Numbered from the stretch's first letter, positions 24,515 to 33,537 are shown. The stretch: DNA of 64,000 nt from Pseudomaricurvus alkylphenolicus (GCF_011683955.1 NZ_JAAQPI010000001.1:434001-498000); one strand, 5' to 3'. Notes: generated by a model not told the origin, from the letters alone. Program-made: numbers and translations.

Positions 24515-25852
24515 ATGAACGAGAAATACAAAACAGCTGAAAGAAAATTCTGGCATCCCATGTCGCCTGCCAATTCAACGGCGCCGTTGATTATAGCCGG
24601 CAGCAACGGTAACTATGTCTCCGATATCGACGGCAATCAGCTGCTCGATGGCATAGCCGGATTGTGGAACGTCAACATCGGGCACAATCGTGAATCCGTA
24701 AAGCGAGCCATCCAACAACAGATGGACGAGCTGGCCTATTACCAAATGTTTGACGGTATTGCTCACCCCAGAGCATACGACCTTGCTGATCGTTTGACGT
24801 CAATGTTTGAACAGGAAGATATGTCGCGCGTGCTATTTAGCAGCGGCGGCTCCGATGCAGTGGAAACGGCACTGAAAATGGCCCGCCAATATTGGTTGGC
24901 GGCCGGCGAACCCAAACGCACCAAGTTTATGTCGCTACGCAATGCTTACCATGGTGTGCACTTCGGTGGCACCTCCGTGGGGGGCAACAACGTTTACCAT
25001 CTAAACCACGGTCCTTTGATGCCCGGATGCATTATACTGGACACTCCCTGGCTGTATCGCAATCCCTGGGACTGTGAAGATCCTGAGCAGCTGGCGGCAC
25101 ATTGCGCCCGACAACTGGAAGACCAAATCCAGTTCCATGGCGCCGACAGCATTGCGGCATTTATTGCCGAACCGGTGCAGGGCGCGGGCGGCGTTATTGT
25201 CCCGCCACAAACCTATTGGCCAAAGGTACGGGAAATCTGCGACCGTTATGGCATTTTGTTGATCGCCGATGAGGTGGTTACCGGATTTGGCCGCACGGGT
25301 TCCATACTGGGCAGTCGTGGTTGGGGAGTGGCCCCGGATATTCTATGCCTGGCCAAAGGAATCTCCGCTGGCTACATCCCTCTGGGGGCAACCGTGTTTA
25401 ACCGACGCATCGCCGAAACGATTGAAAACAGTAGCGACTTCAGTTCAATGATCATGCACGGTTATACCTATTCGGGTCACCCCACCGCCTGTGCTGCGGC
25501 TCTGGCCGTTCTGGATATTGTTGAGCAGGAAAGTCTGCCTGCGAACGCAGCAAAAGTAGGAGCGTATCTGTTGGAAGTTCTGCAGCCTTTGACCGATAAG
25601 TACGAAGTTGTCGGTGAGGTTCGGGGTAAGGGCTTGATGATTGCGCTGGATCTGGTAACGGATAAACAGACTCGCGAGCCAATCAATCCGATGGATGGTT
25701 ATGCCTCACGAGTGGCGGAATCCACGCGCAGACAGGGTGTGCTGATCAGGCCCGTGGGGACCAAAATTATCTTGTCGCCGCCTCTGACTCTAACGACGGA
25801 TGAAGCGGATAAAATTGCCGCAGCCTTGGATGTGGGGTTTGGGGAAACGTAG
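24515..25852 (+). CDS. class III PLP-dependent aminotransferase
   Basis: The 445-residue length and pattern are those of omega-amino acid:pyruvate/amine transaminases. Visible landmarks are GGSDAVETALKMARQYW (PLP phosphate contacts), NAYHGVHFGG, IADEVVTGFGRTG with the PLP-nitrogen Asp, and the Schiff-base Lys in CLAKGISAGYIPLGA near residue 280. The enzyme moves an amino group from a primary amine or omega-amino acid to pyruvate, leaving an aldehyde for the neighbouring dehydrogenase. The pair forms the rightward arm of the IclR-linked region, ending at an intrinsic terminator. The amine substrate is unknown. Confidence 0.92.
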   Translation: MNEKYKTAERKFWHPMSPANSTAPLIIAGSNGNYVSDIDGNQLLDGIAGLWNVNIGHNRESVKRAIQQQMDELAYYQMFDGIAHPRAYDLADRLTSMFEQEDMSRVLFSSGGSDAVETALKMARQYWLAAGEPKRTKFMSLRNAYHGVHFGGTSVGGNNVYHLNHGPLMPGCIILDTPWLYRNPWDCEDPEQLAAHCARQLEDQIQFHGADSIAAFIAEPVQGAGGVIVPPQTYWPKVREICDRYGILLIADEVVTGFGRTGSILGSRGWGVAPDILCLAKGISAGYIPLGATVFNRRIAETIENSSDFSSMIMHGYTYSGHPTACAAALAVLDIVEQESLPANAAKVGAYLLEVLQPLTDKYEVVGEVRGKGLMIALDLVTDKQTREPINPMDGYASRVAESTRRQGVLIRPVGTKIILSPPLTLTTDEADKIAAALDVGFGET

Positions 25853-25861
25853 TCGAGAACA

Positions 25862-25901
25862 ACCCAAACCAAAGATATTGGTCTTATGGTTTGGGTCTTT
25901 T
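25862..25901 (+). terminator. intrinsic terminator after aminotransferase
   Basis: The arms ACCCAAACCA (25862-25871) and TGGTTTGGGT (25887-25896) pair perfectly, the stem extends inward through AAGA/TCTT, and a run of four T (25898-25901) follows. It lies 9 bases after the aminotransferase stop and may also serve the converging lipoprotein gene. Confidence 0.8.
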
Positions 25902-25920
25902 CACTTACCGGGGCTACACT

Positions 25921-26523
25921 CTAAATACCATCTTCAGGGTTCAAGGTACGTTTCGCCAGATCAGCTTCGGACTTCTGCTGCCAAACAGGCCAGTACTTTG
26001 CCTGCTTCGCCTTTACACTATCCACATTGCTGTTGAACCACTGACTTGCCTTTGGTGAATTTTCAACCAGCTTGGTAGCACGAATCCACTTATCAAACGA
26101 TTTGTCTTGGGTATTGAACTTGCTTGTCCCGTCATTGCGGATGGGCCATAGGGAAAATCGCGCCTTCCAGGCCCCCATACGAGGGGTCACCATGGAATAG
26201 TACACCTTGCCACCATCCAATTGAGCGTTGAGAAAATCAGCGGCTTCAGAGACTACCATAAACACTCGTTCACCCGGTTGGGTTTCATAAGCGATCTTTG
26301 TGTCGTTGGCGATGATACCTATGAACTCCGGATCGCCATCGGTAACGTCATAAAGAGAGGCATTAATGGCGCTACCGACAAACGATGAACGCATAAAAAC
26401 CACCTGCGTCTTGTCTTCCGATACTCTTTCTAGTGTTTGATTGGTAGCCGTCTGCATTGGGTTCGAAGCACACCCGACAAAGAGCATACAGCAGGAAATA
26501 AATAGAATGCGTAAGGTGGTCAT
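25921..26523 (-). CDS. hypothetical lipoprotein
   Basis: The protein has 200 residues. A signal of about 17 residues ends in the lipobox FVGC (MLFVGCASN), so it is probably an acylated envelope lipoprotein. The middle part (DKTQVVFMRSSFVGSAINAS; GERVFMVVSEAADFL; KVYYSMVTPRMGAW) resembles small DUF2846-like stress lipoproteins, but this is a weak likeness. The C-terminus is Lys/Trp-rich. It is not linked in an operon with either neighbour, and no function can be assigned. Confidence 0.75.
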   Translation of the reverse strand: MTTLRILFISCCMLFVGCASNPMQTATNQTLERVSEDKTQVVFMRSSFVGSAINASLYDVTDGDPEFIGIIANDTKIAYETQPGERVFMVVSEAADFLNAQLDGGKVYYSMVTPRMGAWKARFSLWPIRNDGTSKFNTQDKSFDKWIRATKLVENSPKASQWFNSNVDSVKAKQAKYWPVWQQKSEADLAKRTLNPEDGI

Positions 26524-26654
26524 AAAGAGTCCCGTCCCTGTAATAGTGAAGAATCATCCGAACGTTCATAAGATGAACAGAATAATTCCGTGTCCAATTG
26601 GTTGATTGTGTTCGTCGGGAAGAATACCCGCTACGCCAGGCTATTTCAATATCT

Positions 26655-26680
26655 TAGACGCCGACTCAAATCTGCGTCTA
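26655..26680. terminator. inverted repeat, weak terminator candidate
   Basis: TAGACGC (26655-26661) and GCGTCTA (26674-26680) form a 7-bp stem 14 bases beyond the stop of the solute-binding protein gene. No T-run follows on the minus strand, so termination is only a possibility. Confidence 0.3.
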
Positions 26681-26693
26681 CCGATTGGCTTTG

Positions 26694-27479
26694 TTAAGGT
26701 ACTTCCACTGTTCCCCGGAGTTTATGCTCTTGCATCAAGCTCCTGAGGGTACCATCGGCCTTTATCTCGCGAAAGGCGTTATTCAACCGACCGATGACCT
26801 CCTCGTTGTCTACCATTTGTGGCCCCAAACGCACACCGAGTGCATGCTTGGTCAGCGGTGTAGGTAGAATGGTCAATTTAGCCTGATCGACCGCTGGCAT
26901 CTGGTCGATGGCATAGAGCAACGGATGTTCCGGTTCGATAAACAGGTCGACACGTTTGCGCGCAACCATCCGCAACCCGGTCTTTAGATTGGTGACATAC
27001 ACTTTATTTACCCGGTCTGAGTGGTGAAATCGATCGTCGTACCAGCTGCCGCGCAGTTGCGCTACTGACAGACCAAAAAGATCTTCGAACCGTTCAAAGC
27101 TGACTTCACTGTTTTTGCGTGCAGCAAAGTGGATATTGGCCACATAGAAGGGTTCGATCTTTACCGTTGGAAATCCGGGTTCCCAGATCATAAACACAGA
27201 AATAAAGCCGTCGGCATATCCGGTTTTTACCTTTTCGACGGCTCGGGCCCAGGGAACGATAGTAAGCTCAGGGCTAAAGCCGGCCCGCTCCACCGCCGTC
27301 GACACAGCGTGAGGAATATACCCCATATTGGGTAGCGATGGATCGGCGAGGCCCGGCCATTTCAATGAAGTCAGTTTAAGAGTGGGTTTTTCGCTGACCG
27401 GTTGCGACTGGCTTGAACTGATACTCAGGATATTGAGGACCAGAACAGCGATGGCGAACCAGAGTTTGCCGCTAACCAT
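26694..27479 (-). CDS. periplasmic solute-binding-like protein paired with AraC regulator
   Basis: The protein has about 261 residues from the ATG at 27479, which begins a signal peptide (MVSGKLWFAIAVLVLNIL); a longer reading upstream lies inside the AraC gene. The mature protein has a family 3 solute-binding fold, with VERAGFSPELTIVPWARAV near the start and LFGLSVAQLRGSWYDD in the second lobe. Its start overlaps the AraC-type regulator by eight bases, so the two are co-translated. It may deliver a ligand signal rather than feed a transporter, because no ABC genes are present. The ligand is unknown. Confidence 0.72.
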   Translation of the reverse strand: MVSGKLWFAIAVLVLNILSISSSQSQPVSEKPTLKLTSLKWPGLADPSLPNMGYIPHAVSTAVERAGFSPELTIVPWARAVEKVKTGYADGFISVFMIWEPGFPTVKIEPFYVANIHFAARKNSEVSFERFEDLFGLSVAQLRGSWYDDRFHHSDRVNKVYVTNLKTGLRMVARKRVDLFIEPEHPLLYAIDQMPAVDQAKLTILPTPLTKHALGVRLGPQMVDNEEVIGRLNNAFREIKADGTLRSLMQEHKLRGTVEVP

Positions 27480-28518
27480 CAACCTTGATCTCACGTCGAT
27501 ACTGTACAGGCTGCAATCCTGTCCACTTTTTAAATGCCTTACGGAAAGCGCTGACATCGGAATAGCGCAGCTGATCCGCCACTTGTTCCACAGTCTTGCC
27601 AGGATCCTCAAGCAATGTCAGCGACCAGTCCCGCTTAATGTGATCGCGAATCTCCAAAAAGCTGGTGCCCTCCTTCTTTAGTTTTCGCCACAGCAGGTTT
27701 TTGTTCAAGCCCAGTAATTCAGCGACCTCCTCTACCTCCAGCCACTCTTGAGATTTGTTCATTAGCAGTAAGCGACGAACTTCTTGTGACAGTGGATTTT
27801 TTAAACGACTGACCAAGAATAGATGACGAGTGTTTTTAAGAAGTTGACTGACTTGATCACGAGTGCAGGACAGCTTGGCATCGCCGATACGGCGGTCGAA
27901 CCTGACGCTGTTGCTTTCACAGCCATAGTGAATCTTGTTGCCAAACAGATAAGTGAGATTCTCATCGGTATTATTCTTTGAGAAGGTAAAATCGACTTCC
28001 CTCGGCTCCAGATCTTCACCCAACAACCACCCCAGCAACCGAATCGTCATCAATAACAGGCTCTGAATCACGAAGCGATAATCAAGCGGCAACAGGGGCT
28101 TGATCTGGATGCTGAGCAGGAGCTCATTCTGCTCTTCTTGCAACGACCAATGGAAATCGTCAGTAAACAATGCGTAGAAGTGATTGGCCTGATCAATCAC
28201 CTCCTGCATATTTCGACAACCCACAACGCTGTAGCAGAAAACACTGAATGCCCGAATGGGTACCGGCCGCGACAGAAATCCCAGAAAGGCATCGTCCGTA
28301 TGCTCACCCAATTGCTTCACCACTTGACTGTACTGATCCACTGAGACGCGAAATCCGGCAATATTCAGTTGGTTGAGGGAGAGACCCTGGTTGAGCAACA
28401 ACTGCTCTACGGGCAGGCCCCGGTGTTGCGCCGCCGCCAGGACATCATTGAGGAACCCCACGGGAATACTGGGATACAGCAGCTTTCTCTGTAGTGATTG
28501 GTCGAATCTCAACCCCAT
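27472..28518 (-). CDS. AraC-family transcriptional regulator
   Basis: The protein has 348 residues. The N-terminal about 200 residues match the Arabinose_bd-type sensing domain found in OruR/ArgR-like AraC proteins (SIPVGFLNDVLAAAQHRG). The C-terminal double helix-turn-helix has a clear second half, VEQVADQLRYSDVSAFRKAF followed by KWTGLQPVQYR. The gene is divergent from the enoyl-CoA hydratase at 28659 (140-bp gap) and overlaps the solute-binding protein gene at its 3' end. It may control either; no operator repeats were identified. Confidence 0.92.
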   Translation of the reverse strand: MGLRFDQSLQRKLLYPSIPVGFLNDVLAAAQHRGLPVEQLLLNQGLSLNQLNIAGFRVSVDQYSQVVKQLGEHTDDAFLGFLSRPVPIRAFSVFCYSVVGCRNMQEVIDQANHFYALFTDDFHWSLQEEQNELLLSIQIKPLLPLDYRFVIQSLLLMTIRLLGWLLGEDLEPREVDFTFSKNNTDENLTYLFGNKIHYGCESNSVRFDRRIGDAKLSCTRDQVSQLLKNTRHLFLVSRLKNPLSQEVRRLLLMNKSQEWLEVEEVAELLGLNKNLLWRKLKKEGTSFLEIRDHIKRDWSLTLLEDPGKTVEQVADQLRYSDVSAFRKAFKKWTGLQPVQYRREIKVDG

Positions 28519-28658
28519 GTTTCCTGCCCCATTGGTCCAATCTCACTCCCGCGATGCAATCTAAGGACCCCTTAACCTGTGGATTATAACCTTATTCGGA
28601 CGCCCTGCAGCAGATATCTTGATCTCCAAGCTTTCTAACGTCGAAAAGGAGCAACACC

Positions 28659-29555
28659 ATGCAATATCAACAGATTACCTACGCTCAGGAAGGTCCTGTC
28701 AGCATCATCACCTTTAACCGCCCGGAGGTAAAAAATTGTATCGGCACCCGTACCCATCGCGAACTGGTGCACGCCTTTAATCGCTTTCGCACGGACGATA
28801 CCGCCAAGGTCGCCGTTTTAACGGGCGCCGGAGACTCCGCATTCTGCGCCGGTGGTGACTTGAAGAGCAATTTTGGCGCGACCGAGCCCACCGACCACCC
28901 CGACCCTGAAGTAGCGTCTCTGTGCCCGGTAGAAGCCGCCGATGTGGCCCGTCATAATCGTGGCGAAGCCCCTGGAATTCTGGGGCCCTCACGTTGGACG
29001 GACATCTACAAACCCATCATTGCCGCCGTTAATGGTGTGGCCTACGCAGGCGGCCTGGAATGGGCCTGCTTTGCGGATATGCGAATCGTGGAAGAGCACG
29101 CCTCCTTTGGCGTGACCTGCCGCCGCTGGAATATCGGTCTGGCCGATGGCGGCTCGCAGCGTTTACCGCGAATTGTGGGTATGGGCCGTGCCATGGAACT
29201 GATTATTACCGGTAAGGTGATTGATGCCCAGGAGGCGTATCGAATCGGGCTCGCCAATGAGGTCGTGGCCAAGGGTGAATCCCTGGCCCGTGCCGTGGAA
29301 ATGGCTCAGTTTATTGCCACTCTGCCGCAGCCGGCCATCCATGCGGACAAAGAGGCTGCAGTGCGGGGGTTTGGACAGGATTTGCGTGAGGGACTGCGAA
29401 TTGAAGCGGAATGTTTTAATCGCCTACTGACCACGTCGGACGCCAGCGACCAGCTGATGGAGGGGTTGCGTCGCTTTAACGAGCGTGATCATCCGGACAG
29501 AGTCAAAGGTGCCGCCAGGACGCCGGGTATTGTGCGGAGTGAAATTGAGGGTTAG
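28659..29555 (+). CDS. enoyl-CoA hydratase/isomerase family protein
   Basis: The 298-residue crotonase-fold protein has an oxyanion-hole segment AFCAGGDLKSN near residue 65 and a second one, NGVAYAGGLEWACFADMRIV, near 125. An insertion between them (about residues 75-110, including PTDHPDPEVA) makes it longer than the usual 260. AAGGAG seven bases before the ATG supports the start. It could hydrate or isomerise an enoyl-CoA, but crotonases have many reactions. It stands alone on the plus strand, opposite the AraC gene. Confidence 0.85.
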   Translation: MQYQQITYAQEGPVSIITFNRPEVKNCIGTRTHRELVHAFNRFRTDDTAKVAVLTGAGDSAFCAGGDLKSNFGATEPTDHPDPEVASLCPVEAADVARHNRGEAPGILGPSRWTDIYKPIIAAVNGVAYAGGLEWACFADMRIVEEHASFGVTCRRWNIGLADGGSQRLPRIVGMGRAMELIITGKVIDAQEAYRIGLANEVVAKGESLARAVEMAQFIATLPQPAIHADKEAAVRGFGQDLREGLRIEAECFNRLLTTSDASDQLMEGLRRFNERDHPDRVKGAARTPGIVRSEIEG

Positions 29556-29582
29556 GAGCCGCTCTAACGATGCCTCAAAAAG

Positions 29583-29623
29583 CGGGATTAGATTTAGTCA
29601 ACTTGATACTGGACCTAATCCCG
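29583..29623. terminator. inverted repeat between convergent genes
   Basis: CGGGATTAG (29583-29591) and CTAATCCCG (29615-29623) are exact inverted repeats in the 94-bp gap between the hydratase and flavoprotein stops. There is no T-run, so bidirectional termination is plausible but unproved. Confidence 0.35.
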
Positions 29624-29649
29624 ATGCGAAGGAACGCTAAGTTGGAGTT

Positions 29650-31719
29650 CTAAATATTGATGGTCTCTAAAATAATCTGTTCCCGTTTAAAGGAAACCGT
29701 GTGGGTCTGCTCCCGCCCGAACAAACGCGCAAAGCGATGCCCGGAATGAACCGCATCCACCACCGCACCCGGTGCTTCGCAGTCGCCGATACAGCGAATG
29801 CTCTCGAAGCGTTGCTCCTGTTCGGGTTGTGTGAGCTGCTCGAAGAGTTCATTCTTCGGCATGCGAGCCGTGGCGAGAATCAAAGTATCAAATGACAGTG
29901 TTTGACTCTTGCCACTATAGACACAGGCCAGCTCCAGCGTCTTGGCCTCCACCTTGGTCAACTGCTGTGTGGTGATGATGTTTACACCTGACTGAAGCAG
30001 TTTGGTTTGAACGAACCACTGTTCGTCGGTCAACGCCGTCCATTCAGAAACGCTGGTCGCCGGGGTGACCAAAGTAACACTGTGACCCGCGTTCATGTAC
30101 TTTTCCGCCAGGCAGCCACCCATGTAGTAATGGTCGTCGTCAAAGATCACAACGTCGCCTTGCACATCGGCATCGTTCATACAGTCAGCCGGTGTCAGCA
30201 CACGAGCATCCGGGTTAATCTCGATGGGCCGTTTGTTACTAAAACCCACGCCGTCGGCGCGCCACTGGGAACCGGTGGCCAGTACCACGTGCGAGAAACC
30301 AAATTCGATAATGTCTTCAGCGCTGAGCTGGCTATCGTAATAAATCTCCACGTTGGGCATACGTTTTAGCAAGGTTGCCCGGTAGTCGACCACTCGAATC
30401 CAGCTGCTAAGGCCTGGAAGCTTGGCTTCCTTGAGCAGTCGACCACCCAGCTCCTCTCCCGCTTCTGCCAGAGTGACATGATGGCCCATACGGCCCAGGG
30501 TCAACGCGCATTCCAACCCTGCCGGTCCCCCGCCAACAACTAACACAGACTCAGGCTCTGATGCTTGCGGGAACTTTTCAGGATGCCAACCCCGGCGCCA
30601 CTCTTCGCCAATGGTCGGGTTTTGGGTGCATCGCAATGGCAGGGCTTCATTGTTGGCCGAGCGGCAAATATTGCAACCGATGCACTCACGGATTTCATCT
30701 TCTCGCCCTTCACGGATCTTGTTGGGCAGGAATGGATCGGCAATCGTCGGGCGGGCCGCACCGATAATATCAATCACGCCCCGGCGAATCTGGCCAGCCA
30801 TGGTATCGGGCGAGGTAAATCGCCCCACCCCCACTACAGGTTTGCTGGTGGTGCTTTTCACAAAGTCGATAAACGATTCCTGATAGCCTTCGTTGGAAAA
30901 GCGGGCACTGCAGGAGTCGTTGCCGTTGTGGGAACCGGCAAAATTCACGTCCCAGAGATCGGGCAATTCAGCCAGCATTTCGATCACTTCCCGGTCTTCA
31001 TAACCACCTTCGGTACCGATAACCGGATGAGCAAAACCATGCACGCCCAAACGCACGGCAACGGCGCAGCTGTCACCCACCGCCTCGCGGGTGTCTTCGA
31101 TCATTTCCCGCAGCAGGCGAACACGGTTTGTCAGCGAACCACCGTATTCGTCAGTGCGCTGGTTGTATTTTTTGGACAGAAACTGAACTGGCAGAAACTC
31201 GTGTCCGGCATACACATAGATAATATCGTAGCCCGCTTGCTTTGCGCGCAGCGCCGCATCCACCTGCCACCGACGCAAATCACGAATGTCTTTCTTGGTC
31301 ATCGCGCGAGACACACTGGCGGTGTGCAGATAGCCGGTCATATGGCCGGACGGGCTCATGGTGGGCACGCGGGTAAAGCGATTGTTGGACTTTAAACCGC
31401 CATGCCAAAGCTCAATCGCCGCCAGTGCATCGTGGCGATGAATTCCTTCGGCAGTTTGCGCCAATGCTTTAACGTCGTTGCCATCCCACAAGGCCTGGTA
31501 GGCACAGGGGCCATCGTCCGACGTTTCGTGGATGGAGCAATACTCCACCGATACCACGCCCCAGCCGCCTTCGGCCTTCATTTCACGATAAGCGGCGGAA
31601 CTGTTGGGCATGTTATACCCCATGCCGTTGGCATGGGGTGTCTGGTAAAAACGGTTTTTTGCCGTAACCGGCCCGATGCGAATGGGCTCGAACAGGACAT
31701 CGTAATTGCTGCTGTACAT
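29650..31719 (-). CDS. trimethylamine-dehydrogenase-family flavoprotein (OYE fold + FAD/NAD domains)
   Basis: This 689-residue protein has the full TMADH layout: an FMN-binding TIM barrel (1 to about 380), the 4Fe-4S motif C-x2-C-x2-C-x11-C in CIGCNICRSANNEALPLRC, then Rossmann domains (VLVVGGGPAGLECALTLG). The TMADH-like signature NPTIGEEWRRGWHPEKF is present. Differences matter: the FMN-tethering Cys30 of TMADH is Ala30 here, Tyr60 of the amine pocket is kept, but the two pocket Trp residues appear replaced. The substrate is therefore probably not trimethylamine. It lies 6 bases after a Rieske oxygenase gene and probably acts in the same pathway, either on its product or as its electron donor. 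Confidence 0.9.
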   Translation of the reverse strand: MYSSNYDVLFEPIRIGPVTAKNRFYQTPHANGMGYNMPNSSAAYREMKAEGGWGVVSVEYCSIHETSDDGPCAYQALWDGNDVKALAQTAEGIHRHDALAAIELWHGGLKSNNRFTRVPTMSPSGHMTGYLHTASVSRAMTKKDIRDLRRWQVDAALRAKQAGYDIIYVYAGHEFLPVQFLSKKYNQRTDEYGGSLTNRVRLLREMIEDTREAVGDSCAVAVRLGVHGFAHPVIGTEGGYEDREVIEMLAELPDLWDVNFAGSHNGNDSCSARFSNEGYQESFIDFVKSTTSKPVVGVGRFTSPDTMAGQIRRGVIDIIGAARPTIADPFLPNKIREGREDEIRECIGCNICRSANNEALPLRCTQNPTIGEEWRRGWHPEKFPQASEPESVLVVGGGPAGLECALTLGRMGHHVTLAEAGEELGGRLLKEAKLPGLSSWIRVVDYRATLLKRMPNVEIYYDSQLSAEDIIEFGFSHVVLATGSQWRADGVGFSNKRPIEINPDARVLTPADCMNDADVQGDVVIFDDDHYYMGGCLAEKYMNAGHSVTLVTPATSVSEWTALTDEQWFVQTKLLQSGVNIITTQQLTKVEAKTLELACVYSGKSQTLSFDTLILATARMPKNELFEQLTQPEQEQRFESIRCIGDCEAPGAVVDAVHSGHRFARLFGREQTHTVSFKREQIILETINI

Positions 31720-31725
31720 AGGCGG

Positions 31726-32913
31726 TTAAACCTCTTCCACCAAGGCTTCGATGCGATCACTCACATAACGGCGAATATCCAGGTTCCAATCTTCCATGGG
31801 GGAGAAAATGCCCACGTCGTGAACTCTGGCTTTCATCCCCTCCTGCACACGCTCACAGATGCCCCAGTCCTGACGGTTGACCAGATGCCAGAAGTCGACC
31901 ACATCCGAGGGATCAAACTCTGTCTTTTCCATCTCGTAGGTTTCGAACAGGAAATAGCAGTCAATAATCGTGTGCCCACAGGCTTTGGGGTGCAGCACAA
32001 ATGCCACCACGTGCTCTCGGGCAATGGACAGAAAGATATTGGGATACAGCAGTTCGCCCTTGTGACGGGTCTGCTCGTCTTCGTTCAGCCCCGGGAAAGA
32101 ACGGCGTGGTGACGTACCGGTTTTGGTAAAGGTGTCTGCCCCTTCGCGGTGTGGTATGCCGCGATCCCAATCCAGATCGGTGGCGCCGTTTTCACGAAAT
32201 GCAGGTACCACCTGGCACAGTTCCGGATGTACCGGACCACAGTGGTAACACTCGTTGTAGTTTTCGCAGATGACTTTCCAATTGGCGTTAACTTCGTAGC
32301 GAATGTGTTTGCCGGTTCGAAGTTCTTCCATGGGATAACGCACCAGCCGCTCGTCGACTTCTTTGACGTACTCTTCAAAATCCGGAGCTGTCTCCGGGGA
32401 CAGATTCAAAAAAACAAAACCGCCCCAACATCCCACCCCCACGGGGTGCAGTCCATATTCCTCAACCTTAAACCCCATCTCCTCGGACATGTGTGGCGCG
32501 CTGAGTAGGTTACCGTTCAAATCGTAGGTCCAGGCGTGGTATGGACACATGATTTTGCCGTTAGGGCGGACACCGCCCCTGACCGGCACGCGGTTATTGG
32601 AATTTTCATTGGCTTCCTGATCATTGGTGGGACAGATGCGAGCACCGCGGTGACGACAAACATTGTAAAAGGCCTTGATCTCACCTTCACCATTTCTAAC
32701 CACGATGATGCTTTCGCCCATGACGTCGAGAACTTTATGTGCACCCTTATCTGGATATTCCTCTTCGCGACCGACGCAAACCCACTCTTTATGAAAGATG
32801 TTTTCACGCTCAATCCTGAAGATCTTCTCATCCAGATACCAGTTTGAGGGCAGTGTGGACTCTACGGTTTTGGGTAGTCCATTGTCCGGGCGGGCTTTAC
32901 TGTGTTGATTCAT
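31726..32913 (-). CDS. Rieske-type oxygenase alpha subunit
   Basis: The protein has 395 residues from the ATG at 32913, eight bases after GGAG; a longer frame upstream is probably untranslated. The Rieske cluster ligands are C86-x-H88 and C123-x2-H126, with about 34 residues between the pairs, roughly twice the usual spacing. The mononuclear iron site is ENYNECYHCGPVH, with His224 and His229. Glu221 stands where aromatic-ring hydroxylases have the bridging Asp; this Glu is seen in quaternary-amine oxygenases such as CntA and GbcA. The enzyme probably hydroxylates or demethylates a small substrate. No dedicated reductase gene is adjacent. Confidence 0.9.
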   Translation of the reverse strand: MNQHSKARPDNGLPKTVESTLPSNWYLDEKIFRIERENIFHKEWVCVGREEEYPDKGAHKVLDVMGESIIVVRNGEGEIKAFYNVCRHRGARICPTNDQEANENSNNRVPVRGGVRPNGKIMCPYHAWTYDLNGNLLSAPHMSEEMGFKVEEYGLHPVGVGCWGGFVFLNLSPETAPDFEEYVKEVDERLVRYPMEELRTGKHIRYEVNANWKVICENYNECYHCGPVHPELCQVVPAFRENGATDLDWDRGIPHREGADTFTKTGTSPRRSFPGLNEDEQTRHKGELLYPNIFLSIAREHVVAFVLHPKACGHTIIDCYFLFETYEMEKTEFDPSDVVDFWHLVNRQDWGICERVQEGMKARVHDVGIFSPMEDWNLDIRRYVSDRIEALVEEV

Positions 32914-33043
32914 GGCTCTTTCTCCATCAGTCCCCATTGCGGGTGAATTATTTGTTTTGTCTGAAAGCGTTGAATCATCATACCCAAAATGGACCTTGCC
33001 ACGAGTGATTGGATGGATGATTTTTTTTGCCTCTGCCGTTAGC

Positions 33044-33099
33044 AATATTCAATTGTGCGTAAAAGTTCTGGTGCACATACTTGATGTGCATTGAATATT
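33044..33099. promoter_or_regulatory. nested inverted repeats in Rieske/cupin divergent promoter
   Basis: Outer arms AATATTCAAT (33044-33053) and ATTGAATATT (33090-33099) are exact. Inner arms TGCACA (33072-33077) and TGTGCA (33085-33090) are also exact. The set lies in the 170-bp region between divergent genes and overlaps the first possible cupin codons, suggesting an operator and a later cupin start. Confidence 0.55.
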
Positions 33100-33515
33100 T
33101 GAGGTCTTATGTTTTGGAAAATGGCGTTTTGGAAATAGTACGTTTGTTTAAACAGGATCAACAACAGTGGACAGTGGATGAAAGTCAGTCATCGATCTTA
33201 CCGCTGGTCAATCGCAGCAACAGTAAAGCGCTCGGGGCAGGCATGGGTCTGTTTGTCGCCGGTTGCCATATGGAATGGACAGTGAGTTACGACGAAGTGC
33301 TGTTTATTCACGACGGTGAATTGGAATTGGTGGTGAATGATAAAATTTATCAAGCCGCTGCGGGGGATGTGCTTTGGATTCCCGAGGGAACCGCCCTTAC
33401 CTACTCAGCCCCCAATGATGTTAAATTCTTCTATTCGGTGTATCCTTTGCAAAACTCGCCATCCACCGGTACCCAAACTCAATACCCGCATCAAGAACCC
33501 CTAACACTTGCTTAG
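33084..33515 (+). CDS. small cupin domain protein
   Basis: The frame has about 143 residues and one cupin barrel: motif 1-like YDEVLFIHDGELELVV (near residue 70) and motif 2-like AGDVLWIPEGTALTY (near residue 93). It resembles EutQ-like or DUF861 cupins. The start is uncertain: the ATG at 33084 lies inside an inverted repeat, while the in-frame TTG at 33114 has GAGG nine bases upstream and begins LENGVLEIVRLF, where similarity to the family starts. Divergence from the Rieske gene suggests a shared pathway. It could be an enzyme or a ligand sensor. Confidence 0.75.
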   Translation: MCIEYLRSYVLENGVLEIVRLFKQDQQQWTVDESQSSILPLVNRSNSKALGAGMGLFVAGCHMEWTVSYDEVLFIHDGELELVVNDKIYQAAAGDVLWIPEGTALTYSAPNDVKFFYSVYPLQNSPSTGTQTQYPHQEPLTLA

Positions 33516-33537
33516 GCCAATTTGGCACCGTTCTCCG

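Noticed and set aside
30565-31395. 276-codon plus-strand frame
   Set aside because: Antisense to the TMADH-family flavoprotein, whose motifs are complete.
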